64,000 nt of DNA from an uncultured Allobaculum sp. (GCA_910579655.1 CAJTVE010000003.1:1-64000), one strand, 5' to 3'. Shown: positions 1-9,301, counted from the stretch's first letter. The notes: a model not told the origin generated them from the letters alone. A program made the numbers and translations.

Positions 1-633
1 TGCCTTGCCTATAACCTTTTTCACTTTTTCCAGTTCCGGGTGATGGAAGGTGCTGATCAGAATATGACATGTGGATCATTCCGGAAAAAGTATCAGAAAG
101 TTGCTTCAAGGCTGAGCTTTCATGCGCGAAGTTTTCACTTGAAGATTGCCAGTTCATTTCGTCATGCCGACAGATTCACCCGATATCTGCAAAAGTCCAG
201 GACAATCGGATGGATAGCCGCTCATTTGTGTTGAATCTATTTTAAACAAAGTAAAATTTTAAATTTGGCAGCCTTCGGACTGTCTTTTTGTCGTGGACAA
301 AAGGTTGTTATATGCGATTTCGACCAGTTTTTGCCCGTCATTTTTGAAAAAATCAAGTACCCCCCTCCACCGGAAACAATGTGGATAACCGAATCGAGAA
401 AGATTTGTTTGCGTTTTGAAGACAAAACGCGAAAAATGGTCTTGTGAAAAAAGCCATGAATTATTCGGGAATAATCAAATCAAATTTTACTTATATCATT
501 TAATTAAGATCAACGCCGTTGCTTATAACATCCTATTTTGAAAGGTGGCCTACGAAACAAGAGTAAACCAGTTATGGAGCAAACCAATCCTTCTGCTTTC
601 GATTATTGAACAGTATGGATTGAACATCATCAA
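1..633. other. stretch with no supported gene
   Basis: No reading frame here has a ribosome binding site or recognisable protein. An 8-bp hairpin lies at 411-430 (GCGTTTTG and CAAAACGC, loop of 4) without a T-tract on either strand. One perfect DnaA-box-like nonamer lies at 380-388; a single copy is expected by chance in a window this size. Confidence 0.5.
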
Positions 634-669
634 AAAGTATCGCCCAGAGATTTTTGATTTCTCTGGGCG
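634..669 (-). terminator. intrinsic terminator of the rRNA methyltransferase gene
   Basis: A 10-bp stem (641-650 with 660-669) lies about 12 bases past the stop codon at 681. On the minus strand it is followed by a run of five T. It is a classic Rho-independent terminator. Confidence 0.8.
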
Positions 670-680
670 ATTGCTTTTGG

Positions 681-1952
681 CTACTTTTTCTTATTCTTCT
701 TGGATTGTTTCAGCTCCAGAAGGGCTTTTTCGTACGGATTCAGTTCCTTTTTCGGTTTCTGAACGCCTTTTGACGAACTCTTCTTCTCAAACGTCTTCGG
801 TTTTCCTTTGGCTGGTGTCAGCAGACACAGACTCTCAACATGGCTTGTGTTGGGGAACATGTCGACAAGTTCCACTGTCTTGGTCTCATATCCGGCTCTG
901 GCAAACTGACGCAGGTCGCGTACCTGAGTTGTCGGATCGCAGGAGATGTACAGGATCTTTTCAGGATGCAAGGAGCAGGCCGAAGTGATGAATTCCTGGG
1001 TGGTTCCTGCCCGGGGCGGGTCCAGGATGATGGCATTGTATGATTTATGGTTTCTTGCCACATCCTTCATAAACCGGGTGGAATCCATTGCGACAAACCG
1101 GACGTTATCAATATGGTTCTGCTTTGCATTGAAGCGCGCGTTTTCAACAGCTTCTTTATTGATTTCAACGCCAGTAACCATACGACAGGAGTCGGCCAGG
1201 GAAAGACCAATCGTACCGACACCGCAATAGGTATCGAGGACTTCATCCTCTGGTTTTAAATCCAGCATGGATTTTGCCAGACTGTACAGTTCTTCGCACT
1301 GGTCATGATGAATCTGATAGAACGAAGAAGCGGTAAAGGTGATATCCAGTCCGGCAAGTTTATCGGTAATCGTGCCATTGCCGTATAAAACCAGAGTCTG
1401 ATCCTGCAAAACAATCGAAGTATCTCTTGGATTGATATTCTGAAGAATGGCTTTGATCTGCGGGAACTTTTCACGTAACGCATTGACCAGGTTTTTGCGG
1501 GATGGAAATTCACGGGTTGAAGTGACAAAGACAACCATGACCTGATCTGTTGCTTTCGCGTACCGGATCAGAACATGACGAAGAAGTCCGGTTCCAGTTT
1601 TCGGAGAATAAAGCTGGATCTTCATGGAGTCTACCAGATGGGTAATGTATTCAAGAATTTCATTAACCAGATCAGGCTGCATTTTGCAGCCTTTCGTATT
1701 GATAACGCGGTGAGATTTTGGTGCATACAGGCCGCTGTATACTTTTTTATCTTTATCTTTGGCAAATCCATAAATGACTTTATTGCGGTATCCAATTGCG
1801 CTCTGAGCCATATGGACTGGCTGGACTTCAATTTTCAGTTTGGCCTCATCGACCAGTTTCTGTACTTGCTGCTGTTTCATTTCACCTTGCTTTGCATACG
1901 ATACTTTGAGCAGTTCGCATCCTCCACAAAGCTTTGCTACAGGACAATTCAT
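681..1952 (-). CDS. 23S rRNA (uracil-C5)-methyltransferase, RlmD/TrmA family
   Basis: SAM-dependent RNA uracil-C5 methyltransferase of 423 residues. Cys3, Cys9, Cys12 and Cys89 match the [4Fe-4S] ligand pattern (C-x5-C-x2-C, then a distant C) of the RlmD/RlmCD group. The SAM-binding loop DTYCGVGTIG is at about 240-249 and the DPP motif at 311-313. The catalytic Cys338 is in ISCDP, and the C-terminal HVESLCLL motif holds the general-base Glu373. The last 45 residues are Lys-rich and probably bind RNA. The frame stays open upstream to 2252, but the start at 1952 is preceded by a GGAGGC ribosome binding site and begins directly with the cluster motif. The exact target uridine cannot be decided from sequence. 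Confidence 0.92.
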   Translation of the reverse strand: MNCPVAKLCGGCELLKVSYAKQGEMKQQQVQKLVDEAKLKIEVQPVHMAQSAIGYRNKVIYGFAKDKDKKVYSGLYAPKSHRVINTKGCKMQPDLVNEILEYITHLVDSMKIQLYSPKTGTGLLRHVLIRYAKATDQVMVVFVTSTREFPSRKNLVNALREKFPQIKAILQNINPRDTSIVLQDQTLVLYGNGTITDKLAGLDITFTASSFYQIHHDQCEELYSLAKSMLDLKPEDEVLDTYCGVGTIGLSLADSCRMVTGVEINKEAVENARFNAKQNHIDNVRFVAMDSTRFMKDVARNHKSYNAIILDPPRAGTTQEFITSACSLHPEKILYISCDPTTQVRDLRQFARAGYETKTVELVDMFPNTSHVESLCLLTPAKGKPKTFEKKSSSKGVQKPKKELNPYEKALLELKQSKKNKKK

Positions 1953-2331
1953 AAAAACGCCTCCAGATCTTGGTTTTATTTTGACATATCTTTTTGGCTT
2001 CGCCAAAAGCAGACACCTGACAACCTGACCGATCAAAGGCAGAAACGAATCCATGATGGACTCAATGCCAGCCAGAGGCCAGGTCGTTTTCGAACCGAAA
2101 AGCAAAGAATTATCTTTGGTATCCATTTTTCTGGTCATTCTTTTCATTATGTTGAAATTCTGGCCCGCTTTCATGTTTTGTATCCGCTTTTCGAAGATCC
2201 TGCCTGCTTTTGGGTTATTTTCAAACCGTCTGATCAGACAGATGATGTACACTGAAAATGGACTGAGTATAGATTTCGAACAGTTCGTACGATTTGATTC
2301 GTATATATGTTGTCAGAAAGAAGGTGGGCTG
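1953..2331. other. divergent intergenic region
   Basis: This separates the minus-strand methyltransferase from the plus-strand coiled-coil gene and must hold both promoters, though I see no clear -35/-10 pair. A perfect 7-bp hairpin with a 3-base loop (TTTTGGC-TTC-GCCAAAA) lies at 1992-2008, in the leader of the methyltransferase gene, without a T-tract. Confidence 0.4.
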
Positions 2332-2802
2332 ATGCTGGAATACGCACGAACAGATACTATCAATGCGATTGAAGGAACCAGTAAAGCCATTGAAAAGAAC
2401 GAAAAAAAACTGAAAGAATACCGCCATAATCTCGATCAGGAAAGATCTTTTTTCCAGAAATGGCTGCGCTATTTTCAGATTCAGCACACCATCAGCACCA
2501 TCAATACCAAGAAAGCCGCTTTAAAAGATCTTGCCTTAAATCTGCAGTCTATTGATGAGGCCCTGGAATCCCAGCATCGGGACAATGAAATTCTCAGACA
2601 CAATGAACGGCTCCCTTTCCCAAAAGAGCTTGCGGAGCAGCTGACTGAAATTGACCAGGCTTCTACCAAGCTTCCGGAAACCGACTGGGGATCCGGCCTG
2701 GTCTGCACCATCAACAATATCGTCACCAAAACGGGCAATGCGCTCTTTAAGCCCAAAAACGATTCCAATTCTAAATCTTCCCAGAATTCTTCTGACAACT
2801 GA
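2332..2802 (+). CDS. hypothetical coiled-coil protein
   Basis: A 156-residue soluble protein that I do not recognise. Residues 10-105 are charged and helical with long runs of Lys, Glu, Gln and Asp, consistent with coiled coil. The C-terminal 35 residues are rich in Asn, Ser and Lys and likely disordered. It has no signal peptide or membrane segment. The ATG at 2332 has an AAGGTGG site upstream and is preferred over the upstream in-frame ATG at 2053. The gene stands alone and ends at a good terminator. A structural or cell-envelope role is possible but unsupported. Confidence 0.7.
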   Translation: MLEYARTDTINAIEGTSKAIEKNEKKLKEYRHNLDQERSFFQKWLRYFQIQHTISTINTKKAALKDLALNLQSIDEALESQHRDNEILRHNERLPFPKELAEQLTEIDQASTKLPETDWGSGLVCTINNIVTKTGNALFKPKNDSNSKSSQNSSDN

Positions 2803-2833
2803 GGGTTCCAAACCCAATGTCGTCTCACACTGT

Positions 2834-2859
2834 ACCAGTGGATTTCCCACTGGTTTTTT
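2834..2859 (+). terminator. intrinsic terminator after the coiled-coil gene
   Basis: An 8-bp perfect stem (2834-2841 with 2847-2854) has a 5-base loop and is followed by six T, 31 bases after the stop codon. Confidence 0.8.
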
Positions 2860-3290
2860 CATGGCTTTGCTTTGTAGTCTGCAGCTTCAGACTTTGCTAG
2901 GAAAAGGTCGTTTCCTTTTCTTAAAAAAATTACTCCTTCCACTTGCTAAGTTAGCTTAAACTAACTATAATACAGACATTCAATCAGACAGAGATCCATT
3001 CAGAATCGCATAAAGACAACCAGTCTCTTTGTTTTCTTCCTGCATTCTTGATACCAGCACCTTTTTTCTGGTGATGGTCTCGCAGTACTCCTTTCAATTT
3101 TCTGGCCTTTCGAAGTTCACCGACCGGTTGTTTCTTCTCTTCGATTCATATCTCTGTCTGTATTATGATTATGACAATCCATTGATCCTGACATGCAATC
3201 AAAACAAAGAACAGACAAGTCAGATCAATTCGCATAAATGAAATACACCCGCCTGATTTAAAAGCAGGATTTGGAAAGGAACACAAGACA
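2860..3290. other. intergenic stretch before the small peptide gene
   Basis: No supported gene. The sequence is T- and C-rich with no recognisable RNA element. It should contain the promoter for the peptide gene at 3291. Confidence 0.35.
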
Positions 3291-3371
3291 ATGGCAAAAC
3301 GTATGATTCTCGCCAGACTTTGCACGCTGGCCCTGTCCGGACTGACTGTTTTTGGTTTCTCCTTACTGTAG
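3291..3371 (+). CDS. 26-residue hydrophobic peptide
   Basis: A small open frame encodes 26 residues. It starts with a basic end (MAKRMILAR) and continues as a hydrophobic segment (about residues 6-26) ending FSLL. A GGAAAGGA ribosome binding site lies 10 bases before the ATG, and a strong terminator begins 43 bases after the stop, so it forms a complete mini transcription unit. The layout suits a small membrane protein, a type I toxin-like peptide or a leader peptide. I do not recognise a family and assign no function. Confidence 0.5.
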   Translation: MAKRMILARLCTLALSGLTVFGFSLL

Positions 3372-3413
3372 AAGCCATTACCATCCTGACTCCATTTTGA
3401 CAGCCAATAAAGC

Positions 3414-3452
3414 AAAGACCGATCTGTCTGGTTCAGATCGGTCTTTATTGTT
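3414..3452 (+). terminator. strong terminator after the 26-residue peptide gene
   Basis: A 13-bp perfect stem (3414-3426 with 3434-3446) has a 7-base loop and a T-rich tail (TTTATTGTTTT). It is the only obvious downstream partner of the peptide gene. Confidence 0.8.
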
Positions 3453-3769
3453 TTGATTGGGCTGAAATTCGTTTTCTGTCTGATTTTCAAAGCAGCTGAA
3501 AACTGAACAGACCGGGATTGCCGGTGTTGAAACCGCTTCTTTTGCCTTCAAAGCAGAAACTGGCAGGAAGTCAAAGGCATGATGCTCGTACTCCAGTCTG
3601 TCCTCTATTCATTCTTCAGGCAAAGATAACCTATCCAACTGCATAGCAATTTGAATAGGATCATTGACTCTTGCAATTGCGAGCAGTTCCAGACCGTTCC
3701 AGATTTACAACAATACAGGCAGCAGTATTTCCATCAGACAATGCAAAACCAAATCGTGGCAAAGAACGT
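3453..3769. other. intergenic stretch, no gene seen
   Basis: Lies between two converging units. I see no gene, RNA or terminator for the histidine phosphatase gene here. Confidence 0.35.
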
Positions 3770-4369
3770 TCAGACAAGATGCATTTCCTTCATCTCTTCC
3801 AGGATTCCATCCGGAAAAAGGGCTGTTACTTGAAAGACAGGTTCAAGGCTGACCACAAAACCACAGCCATTCATCATCGGAGTCATTTCCGGCAGCCCTT
3901 CCGCTTTGGGCAGCATGGCATAAAGCAAAGTCATCAGGATGGAATGGGAAAGGACAATGTTTTTTTGGCTGCCGGTTTGGGCCAGTCGTTCAAGTTCCCG
4001 AACAATTCGTTTTTGAGCAGATTCAAAAGATTCGGCATGCATGGCCTGCCAGTTTTCTTCATATTCTTGAAACGCCAGCGCTTTAGCTTTTCCTGTCCAG
4101 TCTCCCACATCCAGCTCGTTCACGTCTTCAGAAACCTCCATAGGCAGCGAATTTTTGTAAACACTGTTGATGATCTGTGCACTCTGTCTGGCCCGGATCA
4201 GCGGACTGGCCACAATCCGGTCTGGAAGCGGGGGCTGGGTTGATAATAAAAGGCCGGTCATTAACATTTCTTTCATGCCTTCCTCAGACAGACTGACATC
4301 GCTTCGACCTTTGATTCCCTCAATTGTTGATTCGGTGTGTCCATGACGAACAAAAATGGCTTCTGGCAT
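3770..4369 (-). CDS. histidine phosphatase family protein (phosphoglycerate mutase-like)
   Basis: A 199-residue single-domain enzyme of the histidine phosphatase superfamily. The N-terminal FVRHGHTE motif carries the phosphorylated His9 next to Arg8 and Gly10. Further family features are the S-L-S-E-E-G segment near residue 27, SPLIRARQSA near 57-66 (second Arg), and LSHS near 140 (second catalytic His). The substrate could be a phosphosugar, a nucleotide or a cobalamin intermediate; sequence alone does not decide. The start at 4369 has an AGGAG site 6 bases upstream. It is a monocistronic gene. Confidence 0.88.
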   Translation of the reverse strand: MPEAIFVRHGHTESTIEGIKGRSDVSLSEEGMKEMLMTGLLLSTQPPLPDRIVASPLIRARQSAQIINSVYKNSLPMEVSEDVNELDVGDWTGKAKALAFQEYEENWQAMHAESFESAQKRIVRELERLAQTGSQKNIVLSHSILMTLLYAMLPKAEGLPEMTPMMNGCGFVVSLEPVFQVTALFPDGILEEMKEMHLV

Positions 4370-4379
4370 TCTCTTCTCC

Positions 4380-4415
4380 TTTCAAACTTCAAATTTCAAA
4401 CTTCAAATTTCAAAC
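4380..4415. repeat. heptamer tandem repeat before the phosphatase gene
   Basis: On the minus strand five copies of TTTGAA followed by A or G run directly into the GGAG ribosome binding site of the phosphatase gene. Seen as a 14-base unit, there are 2.6 perfect copies. Such a tract can change copy number by slippage, which would alter the 5' leader rather than the spacing between ribosome binding site and start. Confidence 0.7.
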
Positions 4416-4805
4416 TCCGCTGGTCCGTGCCTGTTTCGTTGCGAAGCGGACCCACCAGCCGGCAGATGCAGAGCCTCGACCTTTCACGGATGCGGATATT
4501 CCGGCATCAATTTGAATGTTTTTTATGAGTGTTTTCTTTCATTATAAGAAAATTACGCATGAAGCAGAACCTGAATTTTAAGCGGGCAGCGCTAGTTGTT
4601 CCAGAACGTGATCGATCCGCCTTTTGGATAGAAAGTATTCCCTGAATCAGGACCGTTTTGGCTTCCAGCTTTCTTTTCGCAAATCCAGATGAATGAGATC
4701 TTTGGTAATCGCTTTCGGAATTGGTCAGCTGACTGTATTTGTCCAGAGTAACTGAACGTGAATCTGGATTCCCTGATAAAATAGATTTGTTAAGAGGATG
4801 TGTAT
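4416..4805. other. divergent intergenic region before plsY
   Basis: No supported gene. It holds the unseen promoters of the phosphatase gene and plsY. Confidence 0.35.
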
Positions 4806-5429
4806 ATGAATAGTTTATGGTTTATCTTATCCTGTGTCGCCGGATATCTTTTAGGATCGATTCCGTTTGCGCTGGTCATTGCCAGAGTTTTCTATAAAAA
4901 AGATCTGCGGCAGTATGGTTCTGGAAATCCAGGCGGAACCAATGCCGGAAGAGTTCTTGGAAAAAAAGCTGGCGTCAGTGTCATTGTCCTGGATGCTTTA
5001 AAAGTCGTGCTGGCTATCTGGTTTGGCTCGCTTGTCTCTCCGCTTTGCGGTATGCTTTCTGGCTTTCTTTGCTGTCTGGGCCATTGTTATCCAATCTTTG
5101 CCCATTTCAAAGGCGGCAAAGCGGTTGCCAGCATGTACGGTTTTTTATTGGGAATGTCGATTTTTGTATTCGCCAATCCGTTTTATTTCATTGCTCCCGT
5201 GCTGATGTTTTTTATTGTCCTGTATCTGTATAAGATGGTTTCAGTGGCCTCCATCTGTGCTGCTGTGTTCAGTTCTCTCCAGATCCTGTCGATGAACTGG
5301 GGCGGAAACTGGGAGAATTATATGCTGATTCTCTGCTCCTGGGCACTGACGATTCTGATTATCTATCGCCATCGTTCCAACATTGAAAAGGTGCGCAACA
5401 ACCAGGAAAGCAAGGTCACCTGGATCTAA
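4806..5429 (+). CDS. plsY: acyl-phosphate:glycerol-3-phosphate acyltransferase PlsY
   Basis: An integral membrane enzyme of 207 residues that transfers the acyl group of acyl-phosphate to glycerol-3-phosphate, the first step of phospholipid synthesis. All three PlsY loops are visible: the GS of LLGSIPF, the glycine-rich GSGNPGGTNAGR (about 40-51), and GHCYPIFAHFKGGKAVA (about 93-109). There are at least five membrane segments. The length matches the family (about 200). The ATG at 4806 is chosen over the GTG at 4800 because the GAGGA site is 7 bases upstream. It is a single-gene unit followed by a terminator. Confidence 0.95.
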   Translation: MNSLWFILSCVAGYLLGSIPFALVIARVFYKKDLRQYGSGNPGGTNAGRVLGKKAGVSVIVLDALKVVLAIWFGSLVSPLCGMLSGFLCCLGHCYPIFAHFKGGKAVASMYGFLLGMSIFVFANPFYFIAPVLMFFIVLYLYKMVSVASICAAVFSSLQILSMNWGGNWENYMLILCSWALTILIIYRHRSNIEKVRNNQESKVTWI

Positions 5430-5463
5430 TCCATTGGCTGTCTGAATTCAAGTTCATGAACTG

Positions 5464-5496
5464 AAAAGGTTTCGTCATCGTGGCGAAGCCTTTTTC
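5464..5496 (+). terminator. terminator of plsY
   Basis: Stem AAAAGGTTTCG with CGAAGCCTTTT (one G-T pair) and loop of 9, followed by a T-run, about 35 bases after the plsY stop. Confidence 0.75.
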
Positions 5497-5600
5497 TTTG
5501 GCTGAATCGCCTTGCTCCTGGTTCTCGCTGACACTCGTTTTCTGATCATCCAGAACCTTCTGTAGCTGGAATTACCATGCAAAGGCTTGGTCTGAACGCA

Positions 5601-5627
5601 AAAAAGGCACTCATTTTTCTGAGTGCC
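5601..5627 (-). terminator. terminator of the ABC exporter operon
   Basis: An 8-bp perfect stem GGCACTCA (5606-5613 with 5620-5627), with six T next to it on the minus strand, 74 bases past the stop at 5701. Confidence 0.8.
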
Positions 5628-5700
5628 AAATCATCGGATCTACGTTTGGGATAGGGATTTGCCATAAACCTTCGCCTGGCTGAGCCTAATGGAAATCTTG

Positions 5701-7572
5701 TCAGCTCAGCTCGAACATTCCGTTATACAACTGCGCATAGAAGCCGTTTTTCTTCAGTAGTTCATCATGGCTTCCACGCTCTACAATACGGCCCTGATCG
5801 AGAACAATAATGCAGTCAGCATTACGTACCGTGGAAAGCCGATGTGCAATGACAAAGGTTGTGCGATCATTCATCAGCTTCTTCATGCCGCTTTCGATCA
5901 GTTTTTCCGTTCGGGTATCGATGCTGGATGTGGCTTCATCGAGAACCAGAACCGGCGGATTGGCTACCGCTGCCCGGGCAATGGATAAAAGCTGGCGCTG
6001 CCCCTGGGAAAGACTGGCTCCATCGGATGAAATCAGGGTCTGATAGCCTTCCGGCAGACGACGGATAAAAGAATCCGCATTGGCCAGTTTGGCTGCAGCG
6101 ATACATTCCTCATCACTGGCATTGAGGTTTCCATACCGGATGTTATCAATGATCGTTCCCGCAAACAGATGCGTATCTTGCAAAACCATCGCCAGAGAGC
6201 GGCGCAGGTCGTCTTTGGAAATCAGCTTGATATCAATGCCATCATATAGAATGCTTCCGGAATCCAGTTCATAAAACCGGTTGAGCAGATTGGTAATTGT
6301 TGTTTTGCCCGCTCCCGTGCTGCCGACCAGGGCAATGGTCTGCCCTGGTTTGGCGTACAGATTCAAATCGTAAAGGATCTGTTTATCCGGGACATAACTG
6401 AAATTGACATCTTCAAAACAAACATCCCCTTCAAGTGGAACGTATTCGCAGGTTCCATCTGATCTTGGATGTTTCCACACCCAGCCATCAGCTGGAATGG
6501 AACTTTCCGTCCATTTACCGGTTTCTGGATCTTTAACGCCATAAGCCAGTGTAACTTTCCCTTCATCGGTTTCATCTGGATTTTCCATGAAACTGAAGAT
6601 TCGCTCAGCCCCCGACAAAGCAGACAGAAGCATAGTAGCCTGCTGGACAAACTGGTTAATCGGGGCAGCCGCCTGTCGGACGAAGACCAGATAGCTGGCC
6701 AGCGAACCCACATCACTCAGCCCGTTTAAAACCATATAGCCGCCGACAACCGCCACGATCGCATAGTTGGTATATGAAAAGGAAACGATCACCGGAACCA
6801 TGGTCTGCGAATACGACAGCGCCCGCTCTGAGGCGTGTTCGAGGCGTTCATCGTAAGCTTCAAATTCTTTCATGCTGGCTTTTTCATGGTTAAAAACTTT
6901 GATGACGCGAAGACCCGAAATGGCCTCCTCCACAAATCCATTCAGCGCTCCAATGAAATGCTGCTGGTCCCTGAAATAGCGCCGGCTGATTTTCGAAGCA
7001 ATCAGGACATAGGCAATCATCATCAGATAGAAAGCAGCCACAATGAGTGTCAGCTGCCAGTTGAGGATAAACAATACGACTAACGTGCCCGCTGCCTGAA
7101 TAAAGTTTTGAATGACAGAAGCAAACGAGTTATTCAACGCATCACTGACCGTATCGACGTCACTGGTAAAGCGTGCCATCAAATCGCCAAACTTGGTCGT
7201 ATCAAAGATCTGCAGCGGCAGACCTTCCATTTTCTCGAACAGATCATGCCGGATTTCTCTGGTCACCTGCTGGGCCCCTCTGGCCATGATCTGGGTATAT
7301 CCCCAGGCACTGAGAACACCACAAACATAAATGACAGCCGTAACAATCAACAAAACTGACAGCGTATGCATCTGTCTGGCATCTGCCGCATTGACGACAG
7401 GGCGGATCATATAGGTGCCAATCAGATTGGCAAGACCCGAGATCGTAACCAGAATGCCAACGAACAAAAATTCAAACTTATGGTTGCCCATGTAGGAAAG
7501 CAGTTTTCCAAAGGTCTTACGGCGGCTCTGGCTGACTGCTTTATTCTTTGGCTGGTCCGCTTTAGTTGTCAT
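5701..7572 (-). CDS. ABC exporter half-transporter, catalytically canonical subunit
   Basis: A 623-residue type IV ABC exporter half. An N-terminal domain of about six membrane segments (residues 30-320) is followed by a nucleotide-binding domain. Walker A is GSTGAGKTT, the signature LSQGQRQ, Walker B VLVLDEATSSID with the catalytic Glu, and the H-loop VIAHRLST. An insert of about 50 residues precedes the nucleotide-binding domain. The ATG at 7572 follows a GGAGGTGG site and overlaps the upstream gene by 11 bases, so the two halves are translationally coupled. Together they form a heterodimer of the LmrCD/BmrCD/TM287-288 kind; drug or lipid export is likely but the substrate is unknown. Confidence 0.92.
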   Translation of the reverse strand: MTTKADQPKNKAVSQSRRKTFGKLLSYMGNHKFEFLFVGILVTISGLANLIGTYMIRPVVNAADARQMHTLSVLLIVTAVIYVCGVLSAWGYTQIMARGAQQVTREIRHDLFEKMEGLPLQIFDTTKFGDLMARFTSDVDTVSDALNNSFASVIQNFIQAAGTLVVLFILNWQLTLIVAAFYLMMIAYVLIASKISRRYFRDQQHFIGALNGFVEEAISGLRVIKVFNHEKASMKEFEAYDERLEHASERALSYSQTMVPVIVSFSYTNYAIVAVVGGYMVLNGLSDVGSLASYLVFVRQAAAPINQFVQQATMLLSALSGAERIFSFMENPDETDEGKVTLAYGVKDPETGKWTESSIPADGWVWKHPRSDGTCEYVPLEGDVCFEDVNFSYVPDKQILYDLNLYAKPGQTIALVGSTGAGKTTITNLLNRFYELDSGSILYDGIDIKLISKDDLRRSLAMVLQDTHLFAGTIIDNIRYGNLNASDEECIAAAKLANADSFIRRLPEGYQTLISSDGASLSQGQRQLLSIARAAVANPPVLVLDEATSSIDTRTEKLIESGMKKLMNDRTTFVIAHRLSTVRNADCIIVLDQGRIVERGSHDELLKKNGFYAQLYNGMFELS

Positions 7573-9301
7573 TGCTGCCACCTCCCTGCTGGGATTCATA
7601 AATCTCCTGATAAATTGGACTGGTCTTGAGCAGTTCTTCATGCGTTCCGGTCTGGAGAACCTTGCCCTGATCCATCACAACAATCAGATCACAGTGCCGG
7701 ATTGAGGAGATGCGCTGAGCAATGATGATCTGAGTCAGATCTTCAATCGAAACGAGGTTATTGCGAATTCTGGCATCCGTTTTGGTATCGACTGCTGAAG
7801 TCGAGTCATCAAAAATCAAGATTTTTGGTTTTTTCAGCAGGGCCCTGGCAATACATAAGCGCTGTTTCTGACCACCTGAAACATTGACCCCCTGCTGGCC
7901 CAGTTCCATATCCAGACCACCAGGCAGGCGTTCAATCAGTTCTCTTGCGCCTGCCATATCAATGGCTTTGAGAATTTCTTCATCGGAAGCTTGAGGATTC
8001 CCCCATTTCAGGTTATCCCGTACAGTTCCAGAAAACAGGACATTTTTCTGTAAAACCATCCCGATCGCATCCCGCAGTTTGACCAGATCCAGATCCTTGA
8101 TGTTTTCGCCGCCGACGATCAGATTGCCGGACGAAAGATCATACAGTCTTGGAATCAGCATTGCGAGCGATGATTTTGCGGAGCCGGTGGCTCCGATAAT
8201 CCCTACCCTTGTGCCAGATGGAATTTCAAGACAGATATCACTGAGGACATCTTCCTTGGCTTCCTTGGAATACTTCATGGAAACATGATCGAATACAATG
8301 GATCCGTCTTTGACTTCCTTGCCATGTCTTGGCAGAACCATGGTCGGCTTTTCATCAAAGACTTCTTCAATTCGGTTGACTGAAGCGATCGAACGCGTCA
8401 GAAGCAGAAAAACATTGGACATCATGATAAAGGAGTTCATGATCTGCAACACATAGGACAAAATCCCGGTCAGCTGGCCAACCTGAATCGTATTCTGGAT
8501 GATCATCTGCGAACCAATCATCAGCAGTAAAACAATGACCGTATACATTGATCCCTGGAAAACCGGCAGGTTCAAAAAAGCATAGTGGTTGGTCTTCTCA
8601 TTTAATGCGGCCAGTTGTTCATTGACCTCGTCAAACCGATTGACTTCATAGTCCTTGCGCACAAACGACTTCACCAGCCGGATGGCGACCAGGTTCTCTT
8701 CCACGACACCATTCAACGTATCGACAGTTTTCTGAATCAGCCGATATTGCGGGGCAACTTTTGAAACGATCCAGACCATGACCAGAATCACAACCGGAAA
8801 AACGCAAAAGAAGATCAAAGAAAGCGTCGGGTTAATCGCAATACACATAATGATGCCCAGCACCAGCATTAACGGGCCACGGGCCAGCGGCCTTATGCCA
8901 TTGGTGATTGTGTTTTGCAAAACGATGACATCACTGGTCATCCGGGTAATCAGACCCGAAGATTCAAAGTGGTCGATATTTTCAAATGAAAATCCTTCAA
9001 TCTTCTCAAACTGAGCGCGCCGGATTTTCTGCGCAAAGCGCGCGCTGGCCTTGGCCGCAAACTTGGCATACAGCAGACCGAATACAAACGATCCGATCGC
9101 ACAGGCCACCATCCATAGTCCCCGGTTGATAAAGACCGACGTATCCCGATTGACAATACCCACATCAATAATGTCCGACATTAAATATGGAATAATGACC
9201 TCAAAACTGGTCTCGATCGTGATGAAGATCAAAGCCCAGATAAAATACTTTCGCAGGCCTTTGCCCTGCTCCAGTACAGATGATTTCAAAATGAATCCCA
9301 C
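7562..9301 (-). CDS. ABC exporter half-transporter, degenerate-site subunit
   Basis: A 579-residue ABC exporter half with six membrane segments and a nucleotide-binding domain. Walker A is GATGSAKSS and the signature VSGGQKQ. Walker B is ILIFDDSTSAVD, with Asp instead of the catalytic Glu, and the H-loop reads IIAQRISS, with Gln replacing His. Both changes mark the degenerate site of heterodimeric exporters. The frame begins with GTG at 9301, which sits directly against the AAAGG site. A TTG at 9289 has better spacing from the GGGTGGGA stretch, so the start is uncertain by four codons. It is the first gene of a two-gene operon. Confidence 0.92.
   Translation of the reverse strand: MGFILKSSVLEQGKGLRKYFIWALIFITIETSFEVIIPYLMSDIIDVGIVNRDTSVFINRGLWMVACAIGSFVFGLLYAKFAAKASARFAQKIRRAQFEKIEGFSFENIDHFESSGLITRMTSDVIVLQNTITNGIRPLARGPLMLVLGIIMCIAINPTLSLIFFCVFPVVILVMVWIVSKVAPQYRLIQKTVDTLNGVVEENLVAIRLVKSFVRKDYEVNRFDEVNEQLAALNEKTNHYAFLNLPVFQGSMYTVIVLLLMIGSQMIIQNTIQVGQLTGILSYVLQIMNSFIMMSNVFLLLTRSIASVNRIEEVFDEKPTMVLPRHGKEVKDGSIVFDHVSMKYSKEAKEDVLSDICLEIPSGTRVGIIGATGSAKSSLAMLIPRLYDLSSGNLIVGGENIKDLDLVKLRDAIGMVLQKNVLFSGTVRDNLKWGNPQASDEEILKAIDMAGARELIERLPGGLDMELGQQGVNVSGGQKQRLCIARALLKKPKILIFDDSTSAVDTKTDARIRNNLVSIEDLTQIIIAQRISSIRHCDLIVVMDQGKVLQTGTHEELLKTSPIYQEIYESQQGGGSNDN

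Noticed and set aside
380..388. Perfect DnaA box (TTATCCACA on the minus strand) suggesting an origin
   Set aside because: A single copy with no cluster, no dnaA/dnaN nearby; about one copy per window is expected by chance.
545..988. 147-codon GTG frame running into the methyltransferase gene from downstream
   Set aside because: Crosses that gene's terminator and lies antisense to its coding sequence; composition is that of a shadow.
1992..2008. Hairpin in the methyltransferase leader as a riboswitch or terminator
   Set aside because: A 7-bp stem with no T-tract and no partner structure; too simple to assign.
1575..2255. 226-codon plus-strand frame opposite the rRNA methyltransferase gene
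   Set aside because: Antisense shadow of a well-supported gene; no ribosome binding site and no family.
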